Of a stretch of 58,656 bases of DNA, positions 1 through 10,365 are shown one piece after another. The position numbers and the translations under genes are program-made. How positions within the stretch are numbered: the stretch's first letter is position 1; each line of letters starts with the position of its first letter. Under the pieces are notes generated by a model. It worked only from the letters and a program-made list of their open reading frames with translations. It was not told the origin of the DNA and made no database searches. Source of the DNA: Carex sylvatica (Eukaryota; Streptophyta; Magnoliopsida; Poales; Cyperaceae); assembly GCA_964058845.1 (NCBI GenBank), contig CAXKVR010000103.1:1-58656 (forward strand). The letters are read 5' to 3'.

Positions 1-1857
1 GGGGCATTTACAACCCTAATACAAACACTCCAATTGAACCTGTTTGGAGCACTCTAGTGGTGACTATATATAGCAAGATAATAGGGCATTTCCAATCCTA
101 ATATAAGATTCCAATAGACCGTGTTGGGAGCACTCTAGTGGTGGTCTATATAGCAAGATAATAGGACATTTACAATACCAATACAACAATCCAATTGAAG
201 TTGTTTAGAGCACTCTTATAGTGACCATATATAGCAAGATAATGGGGCATTTACAACCCTAATACAAACACTCCAATTGAACGTGTTTGGAGCACTCTAG
301 TGGTGACTCTATATAGCAAGATAAAAGGACATTTATAACACAAATACAACACTCCAATTGAAGGTGTTTGGAGCACTATAATAGTGACTCTATATAGAAA
401 GATAATAGGGCATTTACAACCCTAATACATCACTGCAATTAATGGTGTTTGGAGAACTCTAGTGGTGACTCTATATAGCAAGATAATAGGGCATTTACAA
501 CCCTAATACAACACTCCAATTGATGGTGTTTGGAGCACTCTAGTGGTGACTCTATATAGCAAGATAATATGGCATTTACAACCCCAATACAAAACTCCAA
601 TTGATGATGTTTGGAGTGCTATGGTTGTGACTATATATAGCAAGATAATGGGGCATTTACAACCCTAATACAAACACTCCAATTGAACCTGTTTGGAGCA
701 CTCTAGTGGTGACTATATATAGCAAGATAATAGGGCATTTCCAATCCTAATATAAGATTCCAATAGACCGTGTTGGGAGCACTCTAGTGGTGGTCTATAT
801 AGCAAGATAATAGGACATTTACAATACCAATACAACAATCCAATTGAAGTTGTTTAGAGCACTCTTATAGTGACTATATATAGCAAGATAATGGGGCATT
901 TACAACCCTAATACAAACACTCCAATTGAACGTGTTTGGAGCACTCTAGTGGTGACTCTATATAGCAAGATAAAAGGACATTTATAACACAAATACAACA
1001 CTCCAATTGAAGGTGTTTGGAGCACTATAATAGTGACTCTATATAGAAAGATAATAGGGCATTTACAACCCTAATACATCACTGACATTAATGGTGTTTG
1101 GAGAACTCTAGTGGTGACTCTATATAGCAAGATAATAGGGCATTTACAACCCTAATACAACACTCCAATTGAACGTGTTTGGAGCACTCTAGTGGTGACT
1201 CTATATAGCAAGATAAAAGGACATTTATAACACAAATACAACACTCCAATTGAAGGTGTTTGGAGCACTATAATAGTGACTCTATATAGCAAGATAATAG
1301 GGCATTTACAACCCTAATACATCACTGCAATTAATGGTGTTTGGAGAAGTCTAGTGGTGACTCTATATAGCAAGATAATAGGGCATTTACAACCCTAATA
1401 CAGCACTCCAATTGATGTTGTTTGGAGCACTCTAGTAGGGACTCTATATAGCAAGATAATATGGCATTTACAACCCCAATACAAACCTCCAATTGATGGT
1501 GTTTGGAGTGCTATGGTTGTGACTCTATATAGCAAGATAATAGGGCAATTCCAACCCTAATACAACACTCCAATAGAACGTGTTTGGAGCACTCTAGTAG
1601 TGACTCTATATAGCAAGAAAATAGGGTATTTACAACCCTAATACAAAACTCCAATTGATGATGTTTGGAGTACTCTGGTGGTGACTCTATATAGCAAGAT
1701 AATATGGCATTTACAACCCTAATACAAAACTCCAATTGATGGTGTTTTGAGGACTCTAGTAGTGACTATATATAGCAAGATAATATGGCATTTACAACCC
1801 CAATACAAAACTCCAATTGATGATGTTTGGTGTCCTATGGTTGTATAGCAAGATAAT
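1..1857. repeat. higher-order repeat unit, copy 1
   Basis: A diagnostic run of variant monomers (CCAATCCTAATATAAGATTC, followed by a shortened GGTGGTCTATATAGC monomer) starts here. It recurs at 650 (sub-period 649 bp, eight monomers) and again at 1858 and 2507. The 1857-bp block therefore consists of a 649-bp and a 1208-bp part that reappear together downstream. Confidence 0.8.
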
Positions 1858-3640
1858 GGGGCATTTACAACCCTAATACAAACACTCCAATTGAACCTGT
1901 TTGGAGCACTCTAGTGGTGACTATATATAGCAAGATAATAGGGCATTTCCAATCCTAATATAAGATTCCAATAGACCGTGTTGGGAGCACTCTAGTGGTG
2001 GTCTATATAGCAAGATAATAGGACATTTACAATACCAATACAACAATCCAATTGAAGTTGTTTAGAGCACTCTTATAGTGACCATATATAGCAAGATAAT
2101 GGGGCATTTACAACCCTAATACAAACACTCCAATTGAACGTGTTTGGAGCACTCTAGTGGTGACTCTATATAGCAAGATAAAAGGACATTTATAACACAA
2201 ATACAACACTCCAATTGAAGGTGTTTGGAGCACTATAATAGTGACTCTATATAGAAAGATAATAGGGCATTTACAACCCTAATACATCACTGCAATTAAT
2301 GGTGTTTGGAGAACTCTAGTGGTGACTCTATATAGCAAGATAATAGGGCATTTACAACCCTAATACAACACTCCAATTGATGGTGTTTGGAGCACTCTAG
2401 TGGTGACTCTATATAGCAAGATAATATGGCATTTACAACCCCAATACAAAACTCCAATTGATGATGTTTGGAGTGCTATGGTTGTGACTATATATAGCAA
2501 GATAATGGGGCATTTACAACCCTAATACAAACACTCCAATTGAACCTGTTTGGAGCACTCTAGTGGTGACTATATATAGCAAGATAATAGGGCATTTCCA
2601 ATCCTAATATAAGATTCCAATAGACCGTGTTGGGAGCACTCTAGTGGTGGTCTATATAGCAAGATAATAGGACATTTACAATACCAATACAACAATCCAA
2701 TTGAAGTTGTTTAGAGCACTCTTATAGTGACTATATATAGCAAGATAATGGGGCATTTACAACCCTAATACAAACACTCCAATTGAACGTGTTTGGAGCA
2801 CTCTAGTGGTGACTCTATATAGCAAGATAAAAGGACATTTATAACACAAATACAACACTCCAATTGAAGGTGTTTGGAGCACTATAATAGTGACTCTATA
2901 TAGCAAGATAATAGGGCATTTACAACCCTAATACATCACTGCAATTAATGGTGTTTGGAGAACTCTAGTGGTGACTCTATATAGCAAGATAATAGGGCAT
3001 TTACAACCCTAATACAGCACTCCAATTGATGTTGTTTGGAGCACTCTAGTAGGGACTCTATATAGCAAGATAATATGGCATTTACAACCCTAATACAAAC
3101 CTCCAATTGATGGTGTTTGGAGTGCTATGGTTGTGACTCTATATAGCAAGATAATAGGGCAATTCCAACCCTAATACAACACTCCAATAGAACGTGTTTG
3201 GAGCACTCTAGTAGTGACTCTATATAGCAAGAAAATAGGGTATTTACAACCCTAATACAAAACTCCAATTGATGATGTTTGGAGTACTCCGGTGGTGACT
3301 CTATATAGCAAGATAATATGGCATTTACAACCCTAATACAACACTCCAATTGATGGTGTTTGCAGCACTCTAGTAGGGACTCTATATAGCAAGATAATAT
3401 GGCATTTACAACCCTAATACAACAATCCAATTGATGGTGTTAGGAGCACTCTAGTTATGACTACATATAGCAAGATAATAGAGGACTTACAACCCTAATA
3501 CAACACTCCAATTGAAGGCGTTTGGAGCAATCTAGTCGTGACTTTATATTGCAAGATAATAGGACATTTACAACCCTAATACAAAACTCCAATTGATGGT
3601 GTTTTGAGCACTCTAGTAGTGACTATATATAGCAAGATAA
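1858..3640. repeat. higher-order repeat unit, copy 2
   Basis: The first 649 bp nearly match 1-649. The stretch from 2507 tracks the one from 650, but about three monomers (about 243 bp) present in copy 1 are missing before the GGGCAATTCCAACCC variant at about 3150. Such whole-monomer gains and losses fit unequal crossing-over. Confidence 0.75.
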
Positions 3641-5420
3641 TAGGGCACTTACAACCCTAATACAAAACCCTAATTGATGGTGTTTGGAGTACTCTGGTGG
3701 TGACTATATATAGCAAGATAATAGGGCATTTCTAATCCTAATATAAGATTCCAATAGACCGTGTTGGGAGCACTCTAGTGGTGGTCTATATAGCAAGATA
3801 ATAGGACATTTACAATACCAATACAACAATCCAATTGAAGTTGTTTAGAGCAATCTTATAGTGACTATATATAGCAAGATAATGGGGCATTTACAACCCT
3901 AATACAAACACTCCAATTGAACGTGTTTGGAGCACTCTAGTGGTGACTCTATATAGCAAGATAAAAGGACATTTATAACACAAATACAACACTCCAATTG
4001 AAGGTGTTTGGAGCACTATAATAGTGACTCTATATAGAAAGATAATAGGGCATTTACAACCCTAATACATCACTGCAATTAATGGTGTTTGGAGAACTCT
4101 AGTGGTGACTCTATATAGCAAGATAATAGGGCATTTACAACCCTAGTACAACACTCCAATTGATGGTGTTTGGAGCACTCTAGTAAGGACTCTATATAGC
4201 AAGATAATATGGCATTTACAACCCCAATACAAAACTCCAATTGATGGTGTTTGGAGTGCTATGGTTGTGACTATATATAGCAAGATAATGGGGCATTTAC
4301 AAGCCTAATACAAACACTCCAATTGAACCTGTTTGGAGCACTCTAGTGGTGACTATATATAGCAAGATAATAGGGCATTTCCAATCCTAATATAAGATTC
4401 CAATAGACCGTGTTGGGAGCACTCTAGTGGTGGTCTATATAGCAAGATAATAGGACATTTACAATACCAATACAACAATCCGATTGAAGTTGTTTAGAGC
4501 ACTCTTATAGTGACTATATATAGCAAGATAATGGGGCATTTACAACCCTAATACAAACACTCCAATTGAACGTGTTTGGAGCACTCTAGTGGTGACTCTA
4601 TATAGCAAGATAAAAGGACATTTATAACACAAATACAACACTCCAATTGAAGGTGTTTGGAGCACTATAATAGTGTCTCTATATAGCAAGATAATAGGGC
4701 ATTTACAACCCTAATACATCACTGCAATTAATGGTGTTTGGAGAACTCTAGTGGTGACTCTATATAGCAAGATAATAGGGCATTTACAACCCTAATACAG
4801 CACTCCAATTGATGTTGTTTGGAGCACTCTAGTAGGGACTCTATATAGCAAGATAATATGGCATTTACACCCAATACAAACCTCCAATTGATGGTGTTTG
4901 GAGTGCTATGGTTGTGACTCTATATAGCAAGATAATAGGGCAATTCCAACCCTAATACAACACTCCAATAGAACGTGTTTGGAGCACTCTAGTAGTGACT
5001 CTATATAGCAAGAAAATAGGGTATTTACAACCCTAATACAAAACTCCAATTGATGATGTTTGGAGTACTCTGGTGGTGACTCTATATAGCAAGATAATAT
5101 GGCATTTACAACCCTAATACAAAACTCCAATTGATGGTGTTTGCAGCACTCTAGTAGGGACTCTATATAGCAAGATAATATGGCATTTACAACCCTAATA
5201 CAACAATCCAATTGATGGTGTTAGGAGCACTCTAGTTATGACTACATATAGCAAGATAATAGAGCACTTACAACCCTAATACAACACTCCAATTGAAGGC
5301 GTTTGGAGCAATCTAGTCGTGACTTTATATTGCAAGATAATAGGGCATTTACAACCCTAATACAAAACTCCAATTGATGGTGTTTTGAGCACTCTAGTAG
5401 TGACTATATATAGCAAGATA
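3641..5420. repeat. higher-order repeat unit, copy 3
   Basis: Variant monomers at about 3724, 4290 and 4904 repeat those at 84, 650 and 1509. The offset to copy 2 is about 1783 bp. Beyond 5420 the monomers are more divergent and no longer follow the higher-order order, as expected at an array edge. Confidence 0.7.
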
Positions 5421-6499
5421 ATAGGGCACTTACAACCCTAAGACAACATTCCAATTGAAGGTGTTTGGAGCACTCTAGTGGTGACTCTATATAACTAGAT
5501 AATAGGGCATTTAGAACCCTAATACAAAACTCCAATTGATGGTGTTGGGAGCACTCTAATTGTGATTATATATAGCAAGATAATAGGGCATTAACAACAC
5601 TAATACAATACTCCAATTGAAGGTGTTTGGAGCACTCTAATAGTGACTATATATAGCAAGATAATAGGACATTTACAATACCAATACAACACTCCAATTG
5701 AAGTTGTTTAGAAAACTCTTATAGTGATAATATATAGCAAGATAATGGGGCATTTAAAACCCTAATACAAACACTCCAATTGAACTTGTTTGGAGCACTC
5801 TAGTGGTGACTCTATATAGCAAGATAATAGGACATTTACAACACAAATACAACACTCCAATTGAAGGCGTTTGGAGCAATCTTGTCTTGACTTTATATTG
5901 CAAAATAATAGGGCATTTACAACCCTAAGACAACATTCCAATTGAAGGTGTTTGGAGCACTCTAGTGGGGACTCTATATAGCAAGATAATAGGGCATTTA
6001 GAACCCTAATACAAAACTCCAATTGATGGTGTTTGGAGCACTCTAATAGTGACTATATATAGCAAGATAATAGGGCACTTACAACCCTAATACAACACTC
6101 CAATTGAAGGCGTTTGGAGCAATCTAGTCGCGACTTTATATTGCAAGATAATAGGGCATTTTCAACCCTAATACAACACTCCAATTAAAGGTGTTTGGAG
6201 CACTCTAGTGGTGACTCTATATAGCAAGGTAATAGGGCATTTAGAACCCTAATACAACACTCCAATTGAAGCTGTTTGGAGAACTCTAGTGGTGACTCTA
6301 TATAGCAAGATAATATGGCATTTACAACACTGATACAGCATTCCAATTGAAGGGGGTTGGAGCAGTCAAGTAGTAGGGGGTTGGGCATTTACAACCCTAA
6401 AACAATACTCCAATTGAAGGTGTTTAGAGAACTCGAGTATTGTCTCTAGATGATAAGATAATAGGGCTTTTACAATCCTAATACAACACTCGAATTGTA

Positions 6500-7026
6500 T
6501 ATATATATGCATATATGCTATATATGAGCTAATATATGAGCTACATATGAGTTATTCTTTATATGTGGAGATTTTCTTTATAAGTTTGAATACCTCTTCT
6601 TATTTCAAGATTTGCATGCACATGCTTTTGAGTTTGCTATATATATATGCTATATGAGCATTTTTTTTTTATTTCAAGTTGTAGGATATATATATAACAT
6701 GTATGTTATGTACATCTCTTAATTATGTTCCGATCGATGGTTTAATTTTGTAGATTGGCTATTATTGAGATATTTGGTGCAGCGATACATTTTCATCTCA
6801 CTCGATCCGTCATCCAAAAAAAGTTGTAAGTACAACCTAGAACTCATGTTTAATTAGTTTTGTGCATTAATGTGTTTTTTTTGTAAGAGATGTATTTATA
6901 TTAGCTAGGTATGTAGCTAAAGTACTGTCTTATGAGCCACAACTGCATTATTAATGCCTTTAGGTCATGATACCCGTTCAAAATTAATCCATTAGGGATT
7001 AATTTTGAATAGTTCCCGTTTTGGGA
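6500..7026. other. array-to-transposon transition, AT-rich
   Basis: The satellite stops at about 6498 and runs into TATATA/GCATAT microsatellite DNA, then AT-rich sequence with no coding signal. A pyrimidine-rich stretch ending ATAATTGCAG at 7231-7240 lies directly before the transposase ATG, so part of this region and the stretch up to 7240 is probably the leader and 5' intron of the transposase gene. I found no CACTA terminus here. Confidence 0.5.
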
Positions 7027-7029
7027 CTG

Positions 7030-7140
7030 CTCTTTGAATACTTTGTCTCATTTAGGATGTGACCACATGTTAGTCGTATTTTCTTAAATGCTAAAACACG
7101 ACTAACATGCGGCCACTACTGAGACAAAGTATTCAAAGAG
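7030..7140. repeat. inverted repeat (hairpin) in the transposase leader
   Basis: Two 21-nt arms at 7030-7050 and 7120-7140 are perfect reverse complements. The left arm begins CTCTTTGAATACTTTG. A second inner pair, CATGTTAGTCGT (7066-7077) with ACGACTAACATG (7098-7109), extends the fold. It could be a small MITE or a structured leader. Confidence 0.8.
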
Positions 7141-7240
7141 TGGGATAGGATGGTAACCCGGCCCCATGTAAGCCCTATTGTGAACAGAACTAAGCTCCCT
7201 AACCTTGTTCTTAATTAATTGTGTTTTATTATAATTGCAG

Positions 7241-9266
7241 ATGGGCCGCAGTTGGATGTACGAAGTATCACGTCTATCTAATGAATATATGACAGGTGTC
7301 GAGGAATTTATCAGAGTTGCTATGGAAGATATGGCGAATAAGAGGAGTGCACTGATGTCGTGTCCTTGTCGTGATTGTAACAATGGTCAAAAATTCTCCA
7401 ACTCGAACCAAGTGAGGAACCATTTAATCTGTCGTGGATTCAAGCAAGAATATAAGTGTTGGTTATGGCACGGTGAGAGTTTGCCAACCGACATAGGTAC
7501 TGGTACTGAGCATCAAAAATACCATACCGGTGGAAATGACGGGAATAATCTACGGGGATTGAAAACCGATATAGGCGCTCGTACTGAGGATCAGGAATAT
7601 CATACCGAAGAAAATGATGATATGGTGGTAGATAGATGTGATAATTTTGATCAAATGTTACGTGATTTAGAAGAGGATTTTGATAATGATAAGCAATATT
7701 GTTTATTTGAGAATTTGTACGAAGATTCTAATAAGGAATTGTATCCTGGTTGTTCTAAATTTTCAAAATTGAAAGGTGTATTAAAATTGTATAACCTTAA
7801 AGCATCTAACGGTTGGAGTGATAGAAGTTTTACTGAGTTATTACAAACTTTAAGAGAAATACTTCCGGATGGAAACGAGATACCTCCAAATATTTATGAA
7901 GCGAAGAAAATATCGTGCCCAGTGGATTTGGAAGTTCAAATAATACATGCGTGTCCAAATGATTGTATATTATATCGATCTGAGTATAAAGATCTTCACG
8001 AGTGTCCAAAATGTGGTGCACCACGTTACAAACCAAAGCAGTTAACCGGCGATAAAAGTGATGATTACAAACCGAATAAAGGGCCTTCGGCAAAAGCATT
8101 GTGGTACCTCCCCGTGAAACCGAGATTGAAACGTTTGTTCTCAAATGCTAAAGATGCGAAATTAGTGCGTTGGCATGCCGATAACCAAAAAAAAGATGGG
8201 AAATTACGGCACCCCGCTGATTCTCCTCAGTGGAGAAATATTGACAGAGAGTTCTCCGAATTCAGACGTGACTCTAGAAATCTTAAGCTTAGACTGAGTG
8301 CAGATGAAATGAATCTGCACAGTAGCATGAGCAGCAAGCATAGCAGTTGGCCAGTTCTATTGTGCATTTATAATCTTTCGCCTTGGTTATGTATGAAACG
8401 CAAATACATCATGTTGACCTTGCTCGTATCAGGACCCAAATAGCCCGGGAACGACATAGATGTGTATCTAGTGCCATTAATCGATGATTTAAAAGAATTA
8501 TGGTAACCCGGAGTGTAGATATTTAATGCATACAGCAAGGATAAATTCACTTTACGGGCCATAATTTTCTGCACCATTAATGATTTTTCGGCTTATGGAA
8601 ATTTGTCGGGTTACAATGTTAAAGGAGAGAAAGCATGCCCTGTTTGCCTGGACGATACAGTCGATGTGTGGCTACCTAATTCCTCTAAAAATGTGTACAT
8701 GGGTCATCGTAGATTTCTTCCTGCCAACCATGCACACCGAAAGAGAGAAAGAATTCAATGGAAAGACCGAGAATACCAGAGTAAATTATCTGTTGACCGG
8801 TAAAGCTGTTTATTCGCGAATGAACGATATCAAAGTTCAATTTGGGAAATTTAAAAAAAAGGTGGTGAGAAAGAAATGGGCACCAAAAATTAGTTAGAAG
8901 AAGAGGTCAATATTCTAGGATTTACCATACTGGCAGCACTTAGATGTTCGACACTGTCTCGATGTGATGCATGTGGTTAAAAATGTGTGTGATAGCCTAG
9001 TTGGAACATTATTGAATATTACGAGTAAGACTAAGGATAGTATCAATACTCGAAAAGACATGCAATTCCTGAACATATGGTCGGATCTACAACCAGCAGA
9101 GAATGAAAGAGAAAATGGGAAATTTTGTACGTATCTAAAACTCGCAATGCGTACACTGTCGAAAGCAGAGAAAAAAGCTTATTGGAATGCCTTCATGATG
9201 TCAAAGTTCCATCTGGATATTCTTCGAACTAATAAAAATAATAATATAATTTATAAGAATTTATGA
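7241..9266 (+). pseudogene. CACTA TNP2-type transposase, frameshifted and truncated
   Basis: TNP2 is the DDE-type transposase that cuts and moves En/Spm (CACTA) elements. The ATG at 7241 follows a 3' splice site (TTGCAG) directly. The first about 80 residues match the transposase-associated domain (MGRSWMYEVSRLSNEYMTGV..., then CPCRDC, HL, RGF, WHGE). The TNP2 region starts at LYPGCSKFSKLKG and includes CPNDCILYR..CPKCGAPRYK. After GPK near 8440 the frame is lost: GNDIDVYLVPLIDDLKELW continues in another frame, with in-frame stops at about 8504 and 8516. TINDFSAYGNLSGYNVKGEK and YMGHRRFLPANH then follow in the shifted frame, and LDVMHVVKNVCDSLVGTLLN from about 8950. Homology stops near 9240, before the usual C-terminal domains. 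Clearly inactive as read. Confidence 0.93.
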
Positions 9267-9329
9267 TTAAAATAATTTACAAAAATTCATAAACATACAC
9301 ATTCTGATTTTGATATTTTAAAAAATCAT

Positions 9330-9470
9330 ACACATACACTATCTGGATCGGTTTCTAGCTTAAGAACCGATCCTGATGCCTTTCTGGATCGGTTCTTAAG
9401 TTAGGAACCGATCTTGATACATACAATCTGGATCGGTTTAGTTTAGAACCAATCTTGATAAGGGATTTAG
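9330..9470. repeat. internal GATCGGTT-type palindromic repeats
   Basis: Three or four units of CTGGATCGGTT...AACCGATC lie between the broken transposase and the second CACTA gene. They match the sub-terminal repeats at 13815-14330. The first is preceded by CACTA (CACTATCTGGATCGG at about 9336), which may be the remains of a second terminus. TNP proteins bind such sub-terminal repeats in known CACTA elements. Confidence 0.75.
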
Positions 9471-9479
9471 GGCGCCGGT

Positions 9480-9743
9480 TCAATACTTAGCCAAAAATTG
9501 AAAATTTTCAAAACCCGTGGCCTCTCTCTTCCTCTTCTCCTCAAACACATAGCCTATCTCCATCGTGCGTCTCTCTTCCTCTCCTTCTCAAAACCCTAGT
9601 CCGTCGGCTCGTTACCTTTCCCTCTCCTCCTCCGTGACCTCTTCTCCTCCGTTCAAGGTTTCTCCTCCACCCCTACCTCTCTGTCGGCTCGTTGGCTCCG
9701 CCTCCCTCTCCCTCTCAAACCCGGTCATTTCTCTCAAACTCGG
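9480..9743 (+). promoter_or_regulatory. putative leader exon of the second CACTA gene
   Basis: A strongly CT-rich tract (CTCTCTCTTCCTCTTCTCC and similar) is followed by a good splice donor, CGG|GTAAGT, at 9743/9744. Composition and position suit a 5' untranslated exon. A short open frame at 9565-9747 has low-complexity Ser/Pro composition, so I do not call it a protein. The following 620 bp to 10365 is AT-rich with repeated TTAGAAATTGTT words, consistent with a leader intron. Confidence 0.5.
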
Positions 9744-10365
9744 GTAAGTCCCCTTTAACAAAATCGGTTTATTAGGAATTGTTTAGAAATTATTATCAAT
9801 TCGGATTAAAAATTGTTGTTAATTAGGATTATAAATTGTTGCTAATTTGGTTTATTAGAAATTGTTGTTAATTTAGTTTATTAGAAATTCGGATTACAAA
9901 CTCACAATGCTTTGTTGCTAATTAGAAATTGTTGCTTATTACAAATTGTTTAAAAAAATTAGTACCAAGGCTTATTAGAAATTATTAGCAATCCTCTTAT
10001 TTGCTTATTAGAAATTGCTTATTTGATATTATTTATTAGAAATTACTTATTTGAAATTGTTAAACCTTGTTTGTTAACCCTAGTTACTCAAGTATACTTG
10101 GTACCAAGGCATTGTGAGAATTTTATATGGTATTGCTCAAGTATTGGTAATTTTATTTGACATTGAGTTAACCCTAGTTGCTAATTCGGAATATTGTTAA
10201 CCCTAGTTGCTTAATTGAGTTATAATCAGAATATTGTTAAACTTTTTACTCAAATATGCCTATTTAATTGTTGCAAATTATATTGCTAATTTTATATGGT
10301 ATTGCTCAAGTATTGGTAATTTTATTTGGCATTGAGTTAACCCTAGTTGCTAATTCTTGTTTCAG

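Larger units (their letters stand above)
1..6500. repeat. 81-bp tandem satellite array with higher-order structure
   Basis: About 80 head-to-tail copies of an 81-82 bp unit. A typical unit reads GGGCATTTACAACCCTAATA, then CAACACTCCAATTG, GTGTTTGGAGCACTCTAGTG and GTGACTCTATATAGCAAGAT. Each unit contains a short dyad (CTCCAA, 10-nt loop, TTGGAG) and an AACCCTAA word resembling half a plant telo-box. Copies vary by substitutions and small indels and become more divergent after about 5420. The array runs off the left edge, so its true length is unknown. It is not CRISPR: the whole unit is repeated and there are no unique spacers. The unit is 27 codons long and the minus strand stays open across several units, but no open frame exceeds about 100 codons. 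Confidence 0.97.

Noticed and set aside
2..30. Telomeric repeat
   Set aside because: Only single AACCCTAA words occur per 81-bp monomer; there is no tandem TTTAGGG/CCCTAAA tract.
3125..5211. Minus-strand open frames of 74-101 codons in the satellite as genes
   Set aside because: They follow from the monomer length being a multiple of three, have no promoter or start context, and repeat with the satellite. Kept only as an observation.
1..6500. CRISPR-like array
   Set aside because: The whole 81-bp unit is repeated without unique spacers, in a plant nuclear context.
9565..9747. 60-codon Ser/Pro frame upstream of the second CACTA gene
   Set aside because: Low-complexity translation of a CT-rich leader; the real ATG lies in the next exon at 10368.
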